Assembly: GCA_900540845.1 (NCBI GenBank)
Contig: UQHS01000016.1
Location: 1-44,100 of the forward strand
Length of the DNA stretch: 44,100 nt
Origin: an uncultured Collinsella sp.
Lineage (GTDB): Bacteria; Actinomycetota; Coriobacteriia; Coriobacteriales; Coriobacteriaceae
Direction of reading: 5' to 3'
A program made the position numbers and the translations under genes. The notes beneath the pieces were generated by a model, which worked only from the letters and a program-made list of their open reading frames with translations, made no database searches and had not been told where the DNA came from. This document shows positions 15,906-27,644 of this stretch, piece after piece; the stretch's first letter is position 1, and the number at the start of each line of letters is the position of its first letter.

Positions 15906-17366
15906 ATGGGTTCACAGTACCCTGCGGGTGCCACGGCGCCCGCGTCGTTGCGCACGGCGATGAGTCCGCTGGCGCAGCGCATCATGGCATCTACCACAAA
16001 AGGAAATAGCGTCCCGGCAGTGCTGCTGTTGCAAGACGGTACGGCGTTTTACGGGCGGAGCTGCGGCGCCCGCGGAACGGCGACGGGGGAGGTTTGCTTC
16101 AATACCTCGCTCGAGGGGTATTTCGAGGTCCTGACGGACCCCAGCTACGCGGGGCAGATCGTCACCATGACGTATCCTCAGATAGGCAATTACGGCATCG
16201 ACCTCGCCGACGTGCAGAGCGCGTATCCGGGAGACGCCAGCCGCCCTGCCGCCGCTCCGGCTCTGCGCGGCATGGTTGTGCGCGACATGTGCCGCACGCC
16301 GTCCAATTGGCGCAGCTCCATGGGCGTGGTCGAATATCTCGAGCAACAGGGTATCGTCGCCATCGAGGGCGTGGACACGCGTGCTCTCGTGCAGCATCTG
16401 CGTGATTGCGGTTCGCAGATGGGCATCGTCTCAACGGAAACGCTCGATTTGGACATCCTGGCGCAGTGCCTCGCGGACGCGCCCCAGCTCGTGGGCGAAA
16501 ACCTCGTCAAGACGGTGAGTTGCCCCGCAGCGCACGCCTTCACGAGGGATGATGTTCCCGCGGCGCACGATTTCGCGTTTGCTGCGCCGACCGCCTCCGG
16601 CACCGCAGGTTCCGCCTCCGGCACGAGCGCGCCGTACCGTGTCGTCGCGTACGATTGCGGTGTCAAGCGCGGGATCCTCGAGGGCCTCGTGCGCGCCGGG
16701 TGCGACCTCACCGTCGTTCCTTGGAACACCCCGGCGGCAGATGTGCTCGCGACGGACCCCGACGGCGTGTTCTTGTCCAACGGCCCGGGCGACCCGGATG
16801 CTGTGGAGGAAACGTATGCACAGGTCGAGCAGCTCATCGGCAAGGTCCCGGTGTTTGGCATCTGCCTGGGCCACCAGATGATCAGCCTCGCCGCCGGTGC
16901 GCAGATCGAAAAACTCAAGTTTGGCCACCGCGGCGGCAACCAGCCCGTTATGAACCTGCTGACGCGCCGCGTGGAGATCACCGCGCAAAACCACGGCTTT
17001 GGCCTGATGTTTCCGAGCCTGGGCGCTCTGGTGCCCGAGCTCTCGGGCGGCGTGGGCGAGCATCCCGCCAGCGGTGACCTGCGATTCTGGGTCGAGCGCG
17101 GCATCGCCCCCGTGGTCGAGAACGAGCGCTTCGGCCGCATTCGCCTCACGCATGTAAACCTCAACGACGGCACTGCCGAGGGCATTCAGCTCCTCGATCA
17201 CCCCGCGTTTTGCGTGCAGTATCATCCCGAGGCCTCTCCTGGCCCCACCGACGCGCACTACCTGTTCACGGCGTTCACGCGCCTGATGGCCGGCGACCCG
17301 GATTACCTGGGCATCGACATCGCCGCCGACCGCCTCGCCGGCTGGAATTTCGCGGCAGCAGAATAA
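15906..17366 (+). CDS. carA: carbamoyl-phosphate synthase small (glutaminase) subunit
   Basis: A 486-residue subunit that takes ammonia from glutamine for CarB. ATG 15906 follows AAAAGGAG at five bases. An unusual N-terminal extension of about 35 residues precedes the CPSase domain (ALLLQDGTAFYGRS...). The glutaminase domain has the nucleophile Cys320 in FGICLGHQ and the His in QYHPEASPGP. The family norm is about 360-380 residues. The extra length is the N-terminus, a Gly/Ser/Ala linker near 225-245 (TASGTAGSASGTSAPYR), and about 40 residues after NHGF (about 370-408) that normally form a short turn. Catalytic residues are intact. It pairs with carB, 19 bases downstream, and is probably controlled by the PyrR-type loop. 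Confidence 0.96.
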   Translation: MGSQYPAGATAPASLRTAMSPLAQRIMASTTKGNSVPAVLLLQDGTAFYGRSCGARGTATGEVCFNTSLEGYFEVLTDPSYAGQIVTMTYPQIGNYGIDLADVQSAYPGDASRPAAAPALRGMVVRDMCRTPSNWRSSMGVVEYLEQQGIVAIEGVDTRALVQHLRDCGSQMGIVSTETLDLDILAQCLADAPQLVGENLVKTVSCPAAHAFTRDDVPAAHDFAFAAPTASGTAGSASGTSAPYRVVAYDCGVKRGILEGLVRAGCDLTVVPWNTPAADVLATDPDGVFLSNGPGDPDAVEETYAQVEQLIGKVPVFGICLGHQMISLAAGAQIEKLKFGHRGGNQPVMNLLTRRVEITAQNHGFGLMFPSLGALVPELSGGVGEHPASGDLRFWVERGIAPVVENERFGRIRLTHVNLNDGTAEGIQLLDHPAFCVQYHPEASPGPTDAHYLFTAFTRLMAGDPDYLGIDIAADRLAGWNFAAAE

Positions 17367-17385
17367 GCCAACAACGGAGGTACCC

Positions 17386-20694
<3,309 letters not shown>

Positions 20695-20748
20695 CGAGGA
20701 TTTGTGGCTTGGTCTCAGTCTTTTTAGGCCAAATGCTCGCATCTGCGC

Positions 20749-20754
20749 TATACT
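20749..20754 (+). promoter_or_regulatory. -10 box of tRNA-Gly
   Basis: TATACT ten bases before the tRNA. No convincing -35 is visible among the T-rich bases at 20721-20730. Confidence 0.5.
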
Positions 20755-20763
20755 AAACCGCAC

Positions 20764-20838
20764 GCGGGTATCGCCAAGTGGTAAGGCATCAGCTTCCCAA
20801 GCTGACATTCGCGGGTTCGAGTCCCGTTACCCGCTCCA
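20764..20838 (+). tRNA. tRNA-Gly (anticodon CCC)
   Basis: A complete cloverleaf. The acceptor stem is GCGGGTA/TACCCGC; the D arm is GCC/GGC; the anticodon stem TCAGC/GCTGA has loop TTCCCAA with CCC at 20796-20798; the T arm is GCGGG/CCCGT. The discriminator is T and the CCA end is encoded (20836-20838), unlike the tRNA-Lys in this window. Confidence 0.97.
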
Positions 20839-20848
20839 TTGAGAGTCA

Positions 20849-20885
20849 CAGGCCAGGGCCGCAAAGCCCTGGCCTGCTTCTTTTT
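20849..20885 (+). terminator. intrinsic terminator after tRNA-Gly
   Basis: A perfect 11-bp stem (20849-20859 with 20866-20876), CGCAAA loop, then CTTCTTTTT. Confidence 0.9.
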
Positions 20886-21067
20886 GGGCGAAATCATCGC
20901 GTTTGCAACGCTGCACGGGCGCGCGGGCGTCGGGCTTATAGGTTGCCTGCCGCAAATCGAATGCATCGACAATGCCCGATTTGCGCGGATGGGCCCGGCG
21001 GGGCGGGAAGTATGTCCATCGCGTATCGAGCCCGGTAAGTTGATGGTGGCAAAACGCCGCCTGAACG

Positions 21068-21073
21068 TACAAT
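21068..21073 (+). promoter_or_regulatory. -10 box of purB
   Basis: TACAAT in CGTACAATAGG, 40 bases before the start codon. The closest TTGATG (21040-21045) is 22 bases away, so the -35 is not assigned. Confidence 0.5.
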
Positions 21074-21112
21074 AGGTGTGTGATTCACGCTGGAATGCAA
21101 AGGAGCTCCGTC

Positions 21113-22462
21113 ATGATCGATCGCTACACCCGACCCGAGATGGCTCACATATTCTCGCTCGAGAACAAGTACGCCGTCTGGCAAGAGATCGAGGTCTTGG
21201 CGTGCGAGGCTCAGGCCGAGCTCGGGCAATGCGGCATTACCAAGGAAGACGCAACGTGGATTCGTGAGCACGCCGGTTTTAACAAGGAAGAGGTCGACGC
21301 CATTGAGGCCGTGACCCACCATGACGTCATCGCGTTCCTCACCAATATGGGCGAGCACGTCGACGCCGACGTTCCCGAGGGCGAGCCCAAGCCCAGCCGT
21401 TGGGTCCACTACGGCATGACCAGCTCCGATTTGGGCGACACCGCCCTGTGCTACATGCTTACCCAGGCGTGTGACCTCATCATCGAGGACGTTCGCAAGC
21501 TCGGCGAGATCTGCCAGCGCCGTGCCTTCGAGGAGCGCGACACGCTGTGCGTGGGTCGCACCCACGGCATCCACGCCGAGCCCATGACGTTTGGCATGAA
21601 GTTCGCCAGCTGGGCATGGGAGCTCAAGCGCGACCTCGACCGCCTGCTCGACGCTCGCGAGAACGTCGCCGTGGGCGCCATCTCCGGCGCCGTGGGGACG
21701 TATTCCTCCATCGATCCGTTTGTCGAGGAGTATGTGTGCGAGCGCCTCGGCTTGGTGCACGACCCGCTGTCTACGCAGGTTATCTCGCGCGACCATCACG
21801 CCTACCTTGCGAGCGTGCTTGCAACGACGGCGTGCACGTGCGACCGCATTGCCACCGAGATCCGCAGCCTGCAAAAGACCGACACCCTTGAGGTCGAGGA
21901 ACCCTTCCGCAAGGGGCAGAAGGGCAGCTCCGCCATGCCTCACAAGCGCAACCCCATCACGCTTGAGAAGGTTTGCGGTCTTTCGCGCATCGTGAAATCC
22001 AACGCGCAGGTGGCCTTTGACAACGTGGCCCTGTGGCACGAGCGCGACATTTCGCACAGCTCTGCCGAGCGCGTGGCGCAAGCCGATAGCTTTATGGCGC
22101 TCGACCACATGCTCATGTGCCTTATTCGCATTGTCGATGGCCTCATTCTGTACCCCGCCCGCATGCAGGCCAATCTCGACCTTACCCGCGGTCTGATCTA
22201 TTCTTCCAAGGTTTTGCTTGCGCTGGTCGATACGGGCATCTCGCGCGAGGACGCGTACAAGATCGTGCAGCGCAACTCCATGGCTGTGTGGGACGATGTC
22301 CACGCGGCGGTTGATGGTCCCGACCTGCGTGCTCGCCTGGAGGCCGATCCCGAGTGCACGGTTTCGCCCGAAAAGCTGGATGAGATCTTCGATCCGTGGG
22401 ACTTCCTCACCCGTCGAGGCGTGATGTTCGACCGTCTGGAGCAGCTGAACTTCGAATCCTAA
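21113..22462 (+). CDS. purB: adenylosuccinate lyase
   Basis: A 449-residue enzyme of the fumarase/aspartase superfamily. It releases fumarate from SAICAR and from adenylosuccinate. The signature loop GSSAMPHKRNP (about 276-286) carries the catalytic Ser, and HYGMTSSDLGDT and GRTHGIHAEPMTFG supply further active-site residues. ATG 21113 is chosen for AAAGGAG eight bases upstream; the frame opens at 21080 without a ribosome-binding site. It has its own promoter and terminator, so it is a single-gene unit apart from purC. Confidence 0.97.
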   Translation: MIDRYTRPEMAHIFSLENKYAVWQEIEVLACEAQAELGQCGITKEDATWIREHAGFNKEEVDAIEAVTHHDVIAFLTNMGEHVDADVPEGEPKPSRWVHYGMTSSDLGDTALCYMLTQACDLIIEDVRKLGEICQRRAFEERDTLCVGRTHGIHAEPMTFGMKFASWAWELKRDLDRLLDARENVAVGAISGAVGTYSSIDPFVEEYVCERLGLVHDPLSTQVISRDHHAYLASVLATTACTCDRIATEIRSLQKTDTLEVEEPFRKGQKGSSAMPHKRNPITLEKVCGLSRIVKSNAQVAFDNVALWHERDISHSSAERVAQADSFMALDHMLMCLIRIVDGLILYPARMQANLDLTRGLIYSSKVLLALVDTGISREDAYKIVQRNSMAVWDDVHAAVDGPDLRARLEADPECTVSPEKLDEIFDPWDFLTRRGVMFDRLEQLNFES

Positions 22463-22500
22463 CTGTGTAATTTGGGGACGGGTGCAGAATTGCACATTGT

Positions 22501-22532
22501 GGGTCATCGCTTTGCAGGCGGTGGCCCTTTTT
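22501..22532 (+). terminator. intrinsic terminator after purB
   Basis: A 10-bp stem (22501-22510 with 22518-22527, two wobbles), 7-base loop and five T. Confidence 0.82.
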
Positions 22533-22629
22533 GCATGCACGCCCCGCCGCTCGCACTCCGAGGCGGACGGAGCGAGGCTGGGAGGCAAGCGCTTTTCGTG
22601 GATGCGACGTATTGTCCGCTCGGTGTCGG

Positions 22630-22658
22630 TTGGCTCATTCACGCAGGTTGGGTATCAT
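22630..22658 (+). promoter_or_regulatory. promoter of the prfA transcript
   Basis: TTGGCT (22630-22635), 17-base spacer, TATCAT (22653-22658). Transcription would start near 22665, only about ten bases before a strong AGGAGG, giving a leader of about 150 bases before prfA. Confidence 0.6.
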
Positions 22659-22683
22659 ATCCAGCAGACATTAGGAGGAAGCC

Positions 22684-22710
22684 ATGCACGTCGCACTCGA
22701 CAAGCTCTAG
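22684..22710 (+). CDS. 8-codon leader ORF upstream of prfA
   Basis: ATG 22684 with a perfect AGGAGG five bases upstream encodes MHVALDKL and then TAG. It is the first translatable feature after the promoter at 22630-22658 and lies about 105 bases before prfA. A small hairpin (GCCGG 22763-22767 with CCGGC 22774-22778) lies between them. It could be a leader peptide or the remnant of a lost gene. The stop codon UAG is one read by RF1, the product of the next gene, so feedback is conceivable but unproven. Confidence 0.4.
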   Translation: MHVALDKL

Positions 22711-22815
22711 CTACGTTGGCATTTTCGCCCGCGCCTTGCGCCCGGGCGGCCCTCACATATACGCCGGTTTACGCCGGCAGCCCCAAACATCCCAACGCAA
22801 ATAGAAGGAGCCCTC

Positions 22816-23883
22816 ATGCGCGACAAGCTTGAGAAAATCATCATCGCCTTCGAAGAGCTGGAAAAGAAGCTCTCCGATCCTTCCGTCGCCAGCGACATCA
22901 AGGAGTTCACGCGCCTCAACAAGGAGTACGCGCACCAGACCGACCTGGTGAAGGCCGCTCGCGAGTACCTCGGTGCCCTTGACGACATCGACGTCGCCAA
23001 GGAAATGCTGCACGACACCACCGACGCCGACGAGAAGGAGATGCTCCAGATGGAGATCTCCGAGAACGAAGAGAAACTTCCCCAGCTCGAGGAAGACATC
23101 AAGATCATGCTCATCCCGGGCGACCCGATGGACGAGAAGGACACCATCGTCGAGATTCGCTCCGCTGCCGGCGGCGACGAGGCGGCCATCTTCGCGGGCG
23201 ACCTGTTCAAGATGTATCAGCGCTTCATCGAGTCCAAGAAGTGGAAGATGACGGTGCTCGATTCCAGCCCCAGCGAGGCCGGTGGCTTCAAGTCCATCGA
23301 GTTCAAGGTCGAGGGCGACAAGGTCTACTCCGTCATGAAGTACGAGTCTGGCGTCCATCGCGTCCAGCGCGTTCCCAAGACCGAGTCCCAGGGCCGTATC
23401 CAAACCTCGACCGCTACGGTCGCCGTGCTGCCTGAGGCCGACGAGATCGACATCCAGATCAACCAGGCCGACCTGCGCGTCGACACCTACTGCGCTTCCG
23501 GTCCTGGCGGCCAGTGCGTCAACACGACCTACTCCGCGGTGCGTATCACCCACCTTCCCACGAACACGGTCGTGCAGTCGCAGGAGCAGCGTTCTCAGAT
23601 CCAGAACCGCGAGGTTTGCATGCAGATGCTCCGCGCGCGCCTGTACGAGATGGAGCTCGAGAAGCAGCAGGCCGAGCTTGGTGCCGAGCGCTCCGCCCAG
23701 ATTGGCCACGGCAACCGTTCAGAGAAGATCCGCACGTACAACCTGCCTCAGGACCGCGTGACCGATCACCGCATCGGCTTCAACTCCACGTACAACGGCG
23801 TGCTGCTGGGCGATCAGCTCTCCGGTGTCATCGACGCCCTCGCTGCGGCGGATCGCGCCGCCAAGCTCGCAGAGGCCGTGTAA
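22816..23883 (+). CDS. prfA: peptide chain release factor 1
   Basis: A 355-residue RF1 that ends translation at UAA and UAG. The N-terminal coiled coil and PCRF region (1-110) come first. The decoding P-x-T tripeptide is PKT in RVQRVPKTESQGR (PAT or PVT in many species). The catalytic Gly231-Gly232-Gln233 sits in SGPGGQCVNTT; GPGGQ with a small residue before VN is the form seen in actinobacteria. The SPF motif of RF2 is absent. GAAGGAG lies seven bases before the ATG. A terminator follows, so prmC, which methylates the GGQ glutamine, seems to be transcribed separately despite adjacency. Confidence 0.97.
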   Translation: MRDKLEKIIIAFEELEKKLSDPSVASDIKEFTRLNKEYAHQTDLVKAAREYLGALDDIDVAKEMLHDTTDADEKEMLQMEISENEEKLPQLEEDIKIMLIPGDPMDEKDTIVEIRSAAGGDEAAIFAGDLFKMYQRFIESKKWKMTVLDSSPSEAGGFKSIEFKVEGDKVYSVMKYESGVHRVQRVPKTESQGRIQTSTATVAVLPEADEIDIQINQADLRVDTYCASGPGGQCVNTTYSAVRITHLPTNTVVQSQEQRSQIQNREVCMQMLRARLYEMELEKQQAELGAERSAQIGHGNRSEKIRTYNLPQDRVTDHRIGFNSTYNGVLLGDQLSGVIDALAAADRAAKLAEAV

Positions 23884-23906
23884 TCCCATCTCATACAAGA
23901 CATGGA

Positions 23907-23937
23907 AAGCCGTCACCTTTGGGTGGCGGCTTTTTTT
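23907..23937 (+). terminator. intrinsic terminator after prfA
   Basis: An 11-bp stem (23907-23917 with 23922-23932, one wobble), TTTG loop and seven T. Confidence 0.92.
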
Positions 23938-24212
23938 CGCCTGCGGGGTGAGGTTGTATTCGTGCTTGCTTACGGTCGCGGGGTGAGGCTGGTCTCGCGC
24001 GCGCTCACGCCCCGGCGCCCGCTTGCGCCTAGGCGCCCGCTCGCATGCCCAGCCGCCATATGAGGGCGCAAGAAAGATGCAAGCTCAAACGGGAAGTTCG
24101 CTACCTAAACAGCGAATTTTGATCTTGAATGCTGTAATTTGCCGTTCTCGTATGGCCGCTCGGGGGCGTGCCGTAGAATCGCGATTATGCAACACGAAGG
24201 ACGGAGGCCCAC
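23938..24212. other. intergenic region between prfA and prmC
   Basis: No gene is seen. It contains an 11-base direct repeat GCGGGGTGAGG (23943 and 23978) and a 10-base repeat GGCGCCCGCT (24014 and 24032). Between these lies a perfect 12-bp palindrome GCGCCTAGGCGC (24025-24036). A hairpin at 24095-24118 is followed by TTTT, and TAGAAT at 24174-24179 is the likely -10 of prmC. Confidence 0.5.
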
Positions 24213-25388
24213 ATGCCCAAAGAGACATGGACAATCAAGCGCTGCTTGGATTGGACGCGCGACTATCTGCGAGACAAGGGCGACGAGCGCCCGCGCTTGT
24301 CGGCGGAGTGGTTGCTTGCCGGCGTCTGCGGGCTTACCCGCACGGATATTTACGTGGGCTTTGACAAGCCCATGGCAGAAGACGAGCTGGCGGCCATGCA
24401 TGCGGCCGTGGTGCGTCGCGCCAAGGGCGAGCCCCTGCAGTACATCGTGGGAGAGACGGGCTTTCGCCATATAACCGTGGGTTGCGAGCCGGGAGTTTTG
24501 ATTCCTCGCCCAGAGACGGAATTGCTGGTTGAGGAGGTGCTGGGCTATCTCGACCGCGAGGTGCTCGACGCTCCTTCGAGTGCGCGGCGCGAACGCGTTG
24601 AGCTTCCCTGGAATGCCGAGGTAGAGGCTGCGATTCAAGCTGATCTTGCCGCCGCCGAGGCCAAGCAGGAGGAGGCTTCTTCTCAGCTTGTCGAGGGCGC
24701 AATCGAGCGCGAGGTTCGCGACAGCGATTTTGAGGATGTCGAGGCGTCGGGTGAGGAGGATGTCGCCCCCTCGGGTGGCGAGAACGAGGTTGCGCTGGGT
24801 GCCGAGGTTGGCGAGGCCGCTCGCGACGCCCAGGATGACGACTCGGCCGAGGAAGAGCCTCGAATGGCGCGAGTCCTTGAGGTGGGGTGCGGCACGGGCT
24901 GCATTTCGCTTTCCATTGCCTTTGAGCGCGCCGGCCGCGCTCAGTGCGTCGCGATTGATATCGAGCCCCGTGCGGTTGATCTGACCATTCGCAACCGCGA
25001 CGCGCTCGGTATAAGCCCCGCCGACGTAGACGTGCGCCTGGGCAATCTCGTGTCTCCCCTCAACCGTGAAACGGAGTGGGGCACGTTTGATGTTCTGGTT
25101 TCCAACCCGCCGTATATCCCAACGTCGGTGATGGGGACCCTCCCCCATGAGGTGGCAGACTTTGAGCCGGCCCTGGCGCTCGACGGCGGAGCGGACGGTC
25201 TGGATATTTTCAGGCGGCTCGTGAATGCCGCTCCGCATATGCTTCGACCTGGCGGCCTGCTTGCATGTGAGCTCTACGAGGGCCATCTCGATGCCGCTGC
25301 CGAGCTGTGCCGGGCCGCAGGAATGAAAGACGTGCGTATTGTCGATGACCTTACCACCCGCCCGCGCATTATTCTTGCTCGCGTGTAA
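24213..25388 (+). CDS. prmC: release-factor glutamine methyltransferase with large acidic insertion
   Basis: PrmC (HemK) methylates the GGQ glutamine of RF1 and RF2 using SAM. The N-terminal substrate domain (1-90) and the motif LIPRPETELLVEEVL (96-110) are normal. The SAM-binding motif VLEVGCGTGC (231-240) and the catalytic NPPY (298-301) are intact. The family is usually about 280 residues; this is 391. The extra 105 or so residues (about 118-227) lie between helix and motif I. They are very rich in Glu, Asp and Ala with almost no aromatics, so probably disordered or coiled. The frame is continuous and codon use is normal, so it is not an assembly error. GGAGG precedes ATG 24213. Confidence 0.94.
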   Translation: MPKETWTIKRCLDWTRDYLRDKGDERPRLSAEWLLAGVCGLTRTDIYVGFDKPMAEDELAAMHAAVVRRAKGEPLQYIVGETGFRHITVGCEPGVLIPRPETELLVEEVLGYLDREVLDAPSSARRERVELPWNAEVEAAIQADLAAAEAKQEEASSQLVEGAIEREVRDSDFEDVEASGEEDVAPSGGENEVALGAEVGEAARDAQDDDSAEEEPRMARVLEVGCGTGCISLSIAFERAGRAQCVAIDIEPRAVDLTIRNRDALGISPADVDVRLGNLVSPLNRETEWGTFDVLVSNPPYIPTSVMGTLPHEVADFEPALALDGGADGLDIFRRLVNAAPHMLRPGGLLACELYEGHLDAAAELCRAAGMKDVRIVDDLTTRPRIILARV

Positions 25389-25484
25389 ACCCATTGCGGT
25401 CGCTGCGGGGCGTGTTCGCGCGCGTCGTGTGTCGAACTGTGCTTCAGCAGGATAAGGAGTATGCCAAGCACTAATAACGGTTGA

Positions 25485-25507
25485 CGCATCCGCTTGAGCG
25501 GGATGCG
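25485..25507 (+). other. hairpin upstream of the patB-like gene
   Basis: CGCATCC(GC) at 25485-25493 pairs with (GC)GGATGCG at 25498-25507, with one bulged G and a TTGA loop. No T-run follows. A seven-codon ORF (25461-25484, MPSTNNG) ends in its left flank; its AAGGAG is too close to the ATG to be convincing. Confidence 0.35.
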
Positions 25508-25549
25508 CTTGTTGGGTAGACGAGGTCGTTGAAATGAGAGGTCGCGGGA

Positions 25550-26767
25550 ATGTTTGATTTCACCTCGATTATCGATAGAACTGGCTGGGATTCCATCGCT
25601 GCAGATGCCAAGAGCGCCATCGCCGGCGGTTCGCTTGGGCCAACGGATGCCGCGATACAGGAGGGCTTTGACGCCATTCCCATGTGGATTGCGGACATGG
25701 GATTCGCCACGGCTCCGTCCGTGATGAAGGCGCTGTGCGACCGCATGGAGCACCCGTGCTTCGGCTACTTCGAGCCCTCGAGGGCCTATTTTGAAAGCAT
25801 CGCCTGGTGGCATGAGCATCGCAAGGGGATGCCAGGTGTGAAGCCCGAAAACATCGGCTACGAAAACGGCGTTCTCGGCGGGGTTGCCAATGCGTTGGGT
25901 GTGTTGTGCTCGCCTGGTGACAAGGTCCTCGTGCACGCCCCAACGTATACGTGCTTCACCAGCACACTTAAGAATGCGGGGTATGAGCTCGTGGCAAGCC
26001 CGCTCGTGCGCGACGAAGCGGGTGTGTGGCGCATGGATTACGAGGATATGGAGTGCAAGATTGCGGAGGGTGGCATCCACGCTGCCATTTTGTGCTCGCC
26101 CCACAATCCCACGGGGCGCGTGTGGGAGCTCGGTGAACTGCGGCGCGCGATGGAAATCTTCGAGCGCCACGACGTTTACGTTGTCGCCGACGAGATCTGG
26201 TCCGACATCCTATTGGACGGTGCACGGCATATCCCCGCGCAGACGGTGAGCGAGGATGCGCGTATGCGCACGATCGCCCTGTACGCCCCCAGCAAGACGT
26301 TCAACCTGGCGGGTCTGGTTGGGAGTTATCGCGTCGTGTTCAATCCGTGGCTGCGCGATCGCGTTGCAAAGCAGTCGAGCCTCACGCACTACAACAGCCA
26401 AAACGTGCTGTCCATGCACGCCCTCATCGGGGCGTACAGCCAAGAGGGCGCCGCTTGGGTCGACGAGCTCCTTCCCGTTTTGAGCGAGAATGCCCGCATC
26501 GCGAGCGATTTCTTCAAGAGGATCCCCGGCGTTTCATATGCCCGCCCGCAGGGTACCTACATGCTGTTCCTCGATTGCGCTGCATATTGTGATAACAAGA
26601 GGATGCGTATCGATGAGCTGTTGCGCCGAGGCGTTCAGGTGGGTGTATTGTGGCAAGATGGCCGGCCGTTTGGCGGCGATGCGACGATTCGCCTTAATCT
26701 GGCGCTTCCGACCGCCCGCTTGCGAGAGGCGCTCGACCGCTTGGGTGCGCACGTATTTGTTGAATAG
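25550..26767 (+). CDS. MalY/PatB-family PLP-dependent C-S lyase (aminotransferase fold)
   Basis: A 405-residue fold-type I PLP enzyme. It starts with the MalY/PatB pattern FDF...RTGWDSIAAD and PMWIADMGFATAPSV. LCSPHNPTGRVW (about 184-195), DEIWSDI and the PLP-binding Lys in APSKTFNLAG (about 248) are all present, as is RLNLALP near the end. Members cleave cystathionine, cystine or other C-S bonds, releasing ammonia and pyruvate with homocysteine or H2S; some also repress (MalY). The precise substrate is not readable. It starts at ATG 25550 with GAGAGG eight bases upstream. It sits between prmC and the Sua5-type gene, which are usually closer together, suggesting a later insertion here. Confidence 0.9.
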   Translation: MFDFTSIIDRTGWDSIAADAKSAIAGGSLGPTDAAIQEGFDAIPMWIADMGFATAPSVMKALCDRMEHPCFGYFEPSRAYFESIAWWHEHRKGMPGVKPENIGYENGVLGGVANALGVLCSPGDKVLVHAPTYTCFTSTLKNAGYELVASPLVRDEAGVWRMDYEDMECKIAEGGIHAAILCSPHNPTGRVWELGELRRAMEIFERHDVYVVADEIWSDILLDGARHIPAQTVSEDARMRTIALYAPSKTFNLAGLVGSYRVVFNPWLRDRVAKQSSLTHYNSQNVLSMHALIGAYSQEGAAWVDELLPVLSENARIASDFFKRIPGVSYARPQGTYMLFLDCAAYCDNKRMRIDELLRRGVQVGVLWQDGRPFGGDATIRLNLALPTARLREALDRLGAHVFVE

Positions 26768-26847
26768 GCCCATTCGATCAGAGGTTGCTCGCGCGTGCGG
26801 ATTATCGTGCGCTAGAGTATGGGGCAACGCGTTTGCAAAGGAGAGCC

Positions 26848-27507
26848 ATGGCGCAGATATATACATCTGACGAAAATCTTGCCGATGCTGCCCGCGCCCT
26901 TGCAGATGGGGCGTTGGCGCTTGTTCCCACCGAGACCGTCTACGGCGTCGGCGTCGCCGTTGCGGCTTATGCGGGCAACGCGGAGATGCCCGGTCCCGGC
27001 ACGGGATACGGCCGCATATTCACGCTTAAGCAAAGAAGCGTGACTCAGACCGTTCCGTGGCTCGTAGACGGCCCCGAGGCTCTCGATCGCTACGGCGTGG
27101 ACGTGCCTGATGAGATTCGCCGCCTTGCGCAGAAGTTTTGGCCGGGCGCCCTTACGCTGGTGGTCCCCGCCGCGCCCTGCGTGCCGGAGTTCATGCGCGC
27201 CGCAGACGGGACGGTCGCCCTGCGTGCGTCCGCTTCTCCCGTGGTGCAGGAGCTGGTTCGTCTTGGCGACTCTCCGCTGGCGGTGACTTCGGCAAACACG
27301 CATGGCATGCCCGCTCCCGCTTCGTTCGAGGAGGTGGAGGAGCGAATTCTTGCCGGCGTTGACGTTGCGGTCGATGCGGGACCCACGCCCTGCCAGAACG
27401 CTTCAACCATTGTTGCGGTGCGCGATGGCGAGCCGTGCATCCTGCGTCAGGGTGCCATATCTCGCGAGGAAATCGAGCGCCTTTTACCTCAGAAATGCGT
27501 GCGTTGA
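26848..27507 (+). CDS. Sua5/YciO/YrdC-family threonylcarbamoyl-AMP synthase-like protein
   Basis: A 219-residue YrdC-domain protein. It probably makes threonylcarbamoyl-AMP from threonine, bicarbonate and ATP for the t6A37 modification of ANN-decoding tRNAs. VPTETVYGVG (residues 28-37) is the classic motif, followed by IFTLKQRS (KxR type), FWPGALTLV, VALRAS and SPLAVTSANTHG. It is the short TsaC type, without the Sua5 C-terminal domain. The normal RPxxxP region is altered to the RIFTLKQRSVTQTVP stretch, and the Lys-Arg ligand pair appears kept, so activity is likely. ATG 26848 has AAAGGAG seven bases upstream. Its position after prfA-prmC matches Bacillus ywlC. Confidence 0.88.
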   Translation: MAQIYTSDENLADAARALADGALALVPTETVYGVGVAVAAYAGNAEMPGPGTGYGRIFTLKQRSVTQTVPWLVDGPEALDRYGVDVPDEIRRLAQKFWPGALTLVVPAAPCVPEFMRAADGTVALRASASPVVQELVRLGDSPLAVTSANTHGMPAPASFEEVEERILAGVDVAVDAGPTPCQNASTIVAVRDGEPCILRQGAISREEIERLLPQKCVR

Positions 27508-27644
27508 CCGACCAATTATCCCGTCTGTCGGTAGGCGACTGAATGCCAGTGTATGGGCGCAATCGCGCGTGACACAATGCTAGCGCGGCTCGACATGCCT
27601 TGCTCGCGCGCGAGAGGGGCAAGTGTTTCAGGAAGGTCCCTACG

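Noticed and set aside
22482..22832. Open frame of 116 codons between purB and prfA
   Set aside because: Crosses the purB terminator, the prfA promoter and the prfA start; no ribosome-binding site at its start. The small leader ORF in another frame has better signals.
23450..23560. Release factor 2 instead of 1
   Set aside because: The SPF tripeptide of RF2 is missing; a P-x-T (PKT) motif is present, and prmC follows as for prfA.
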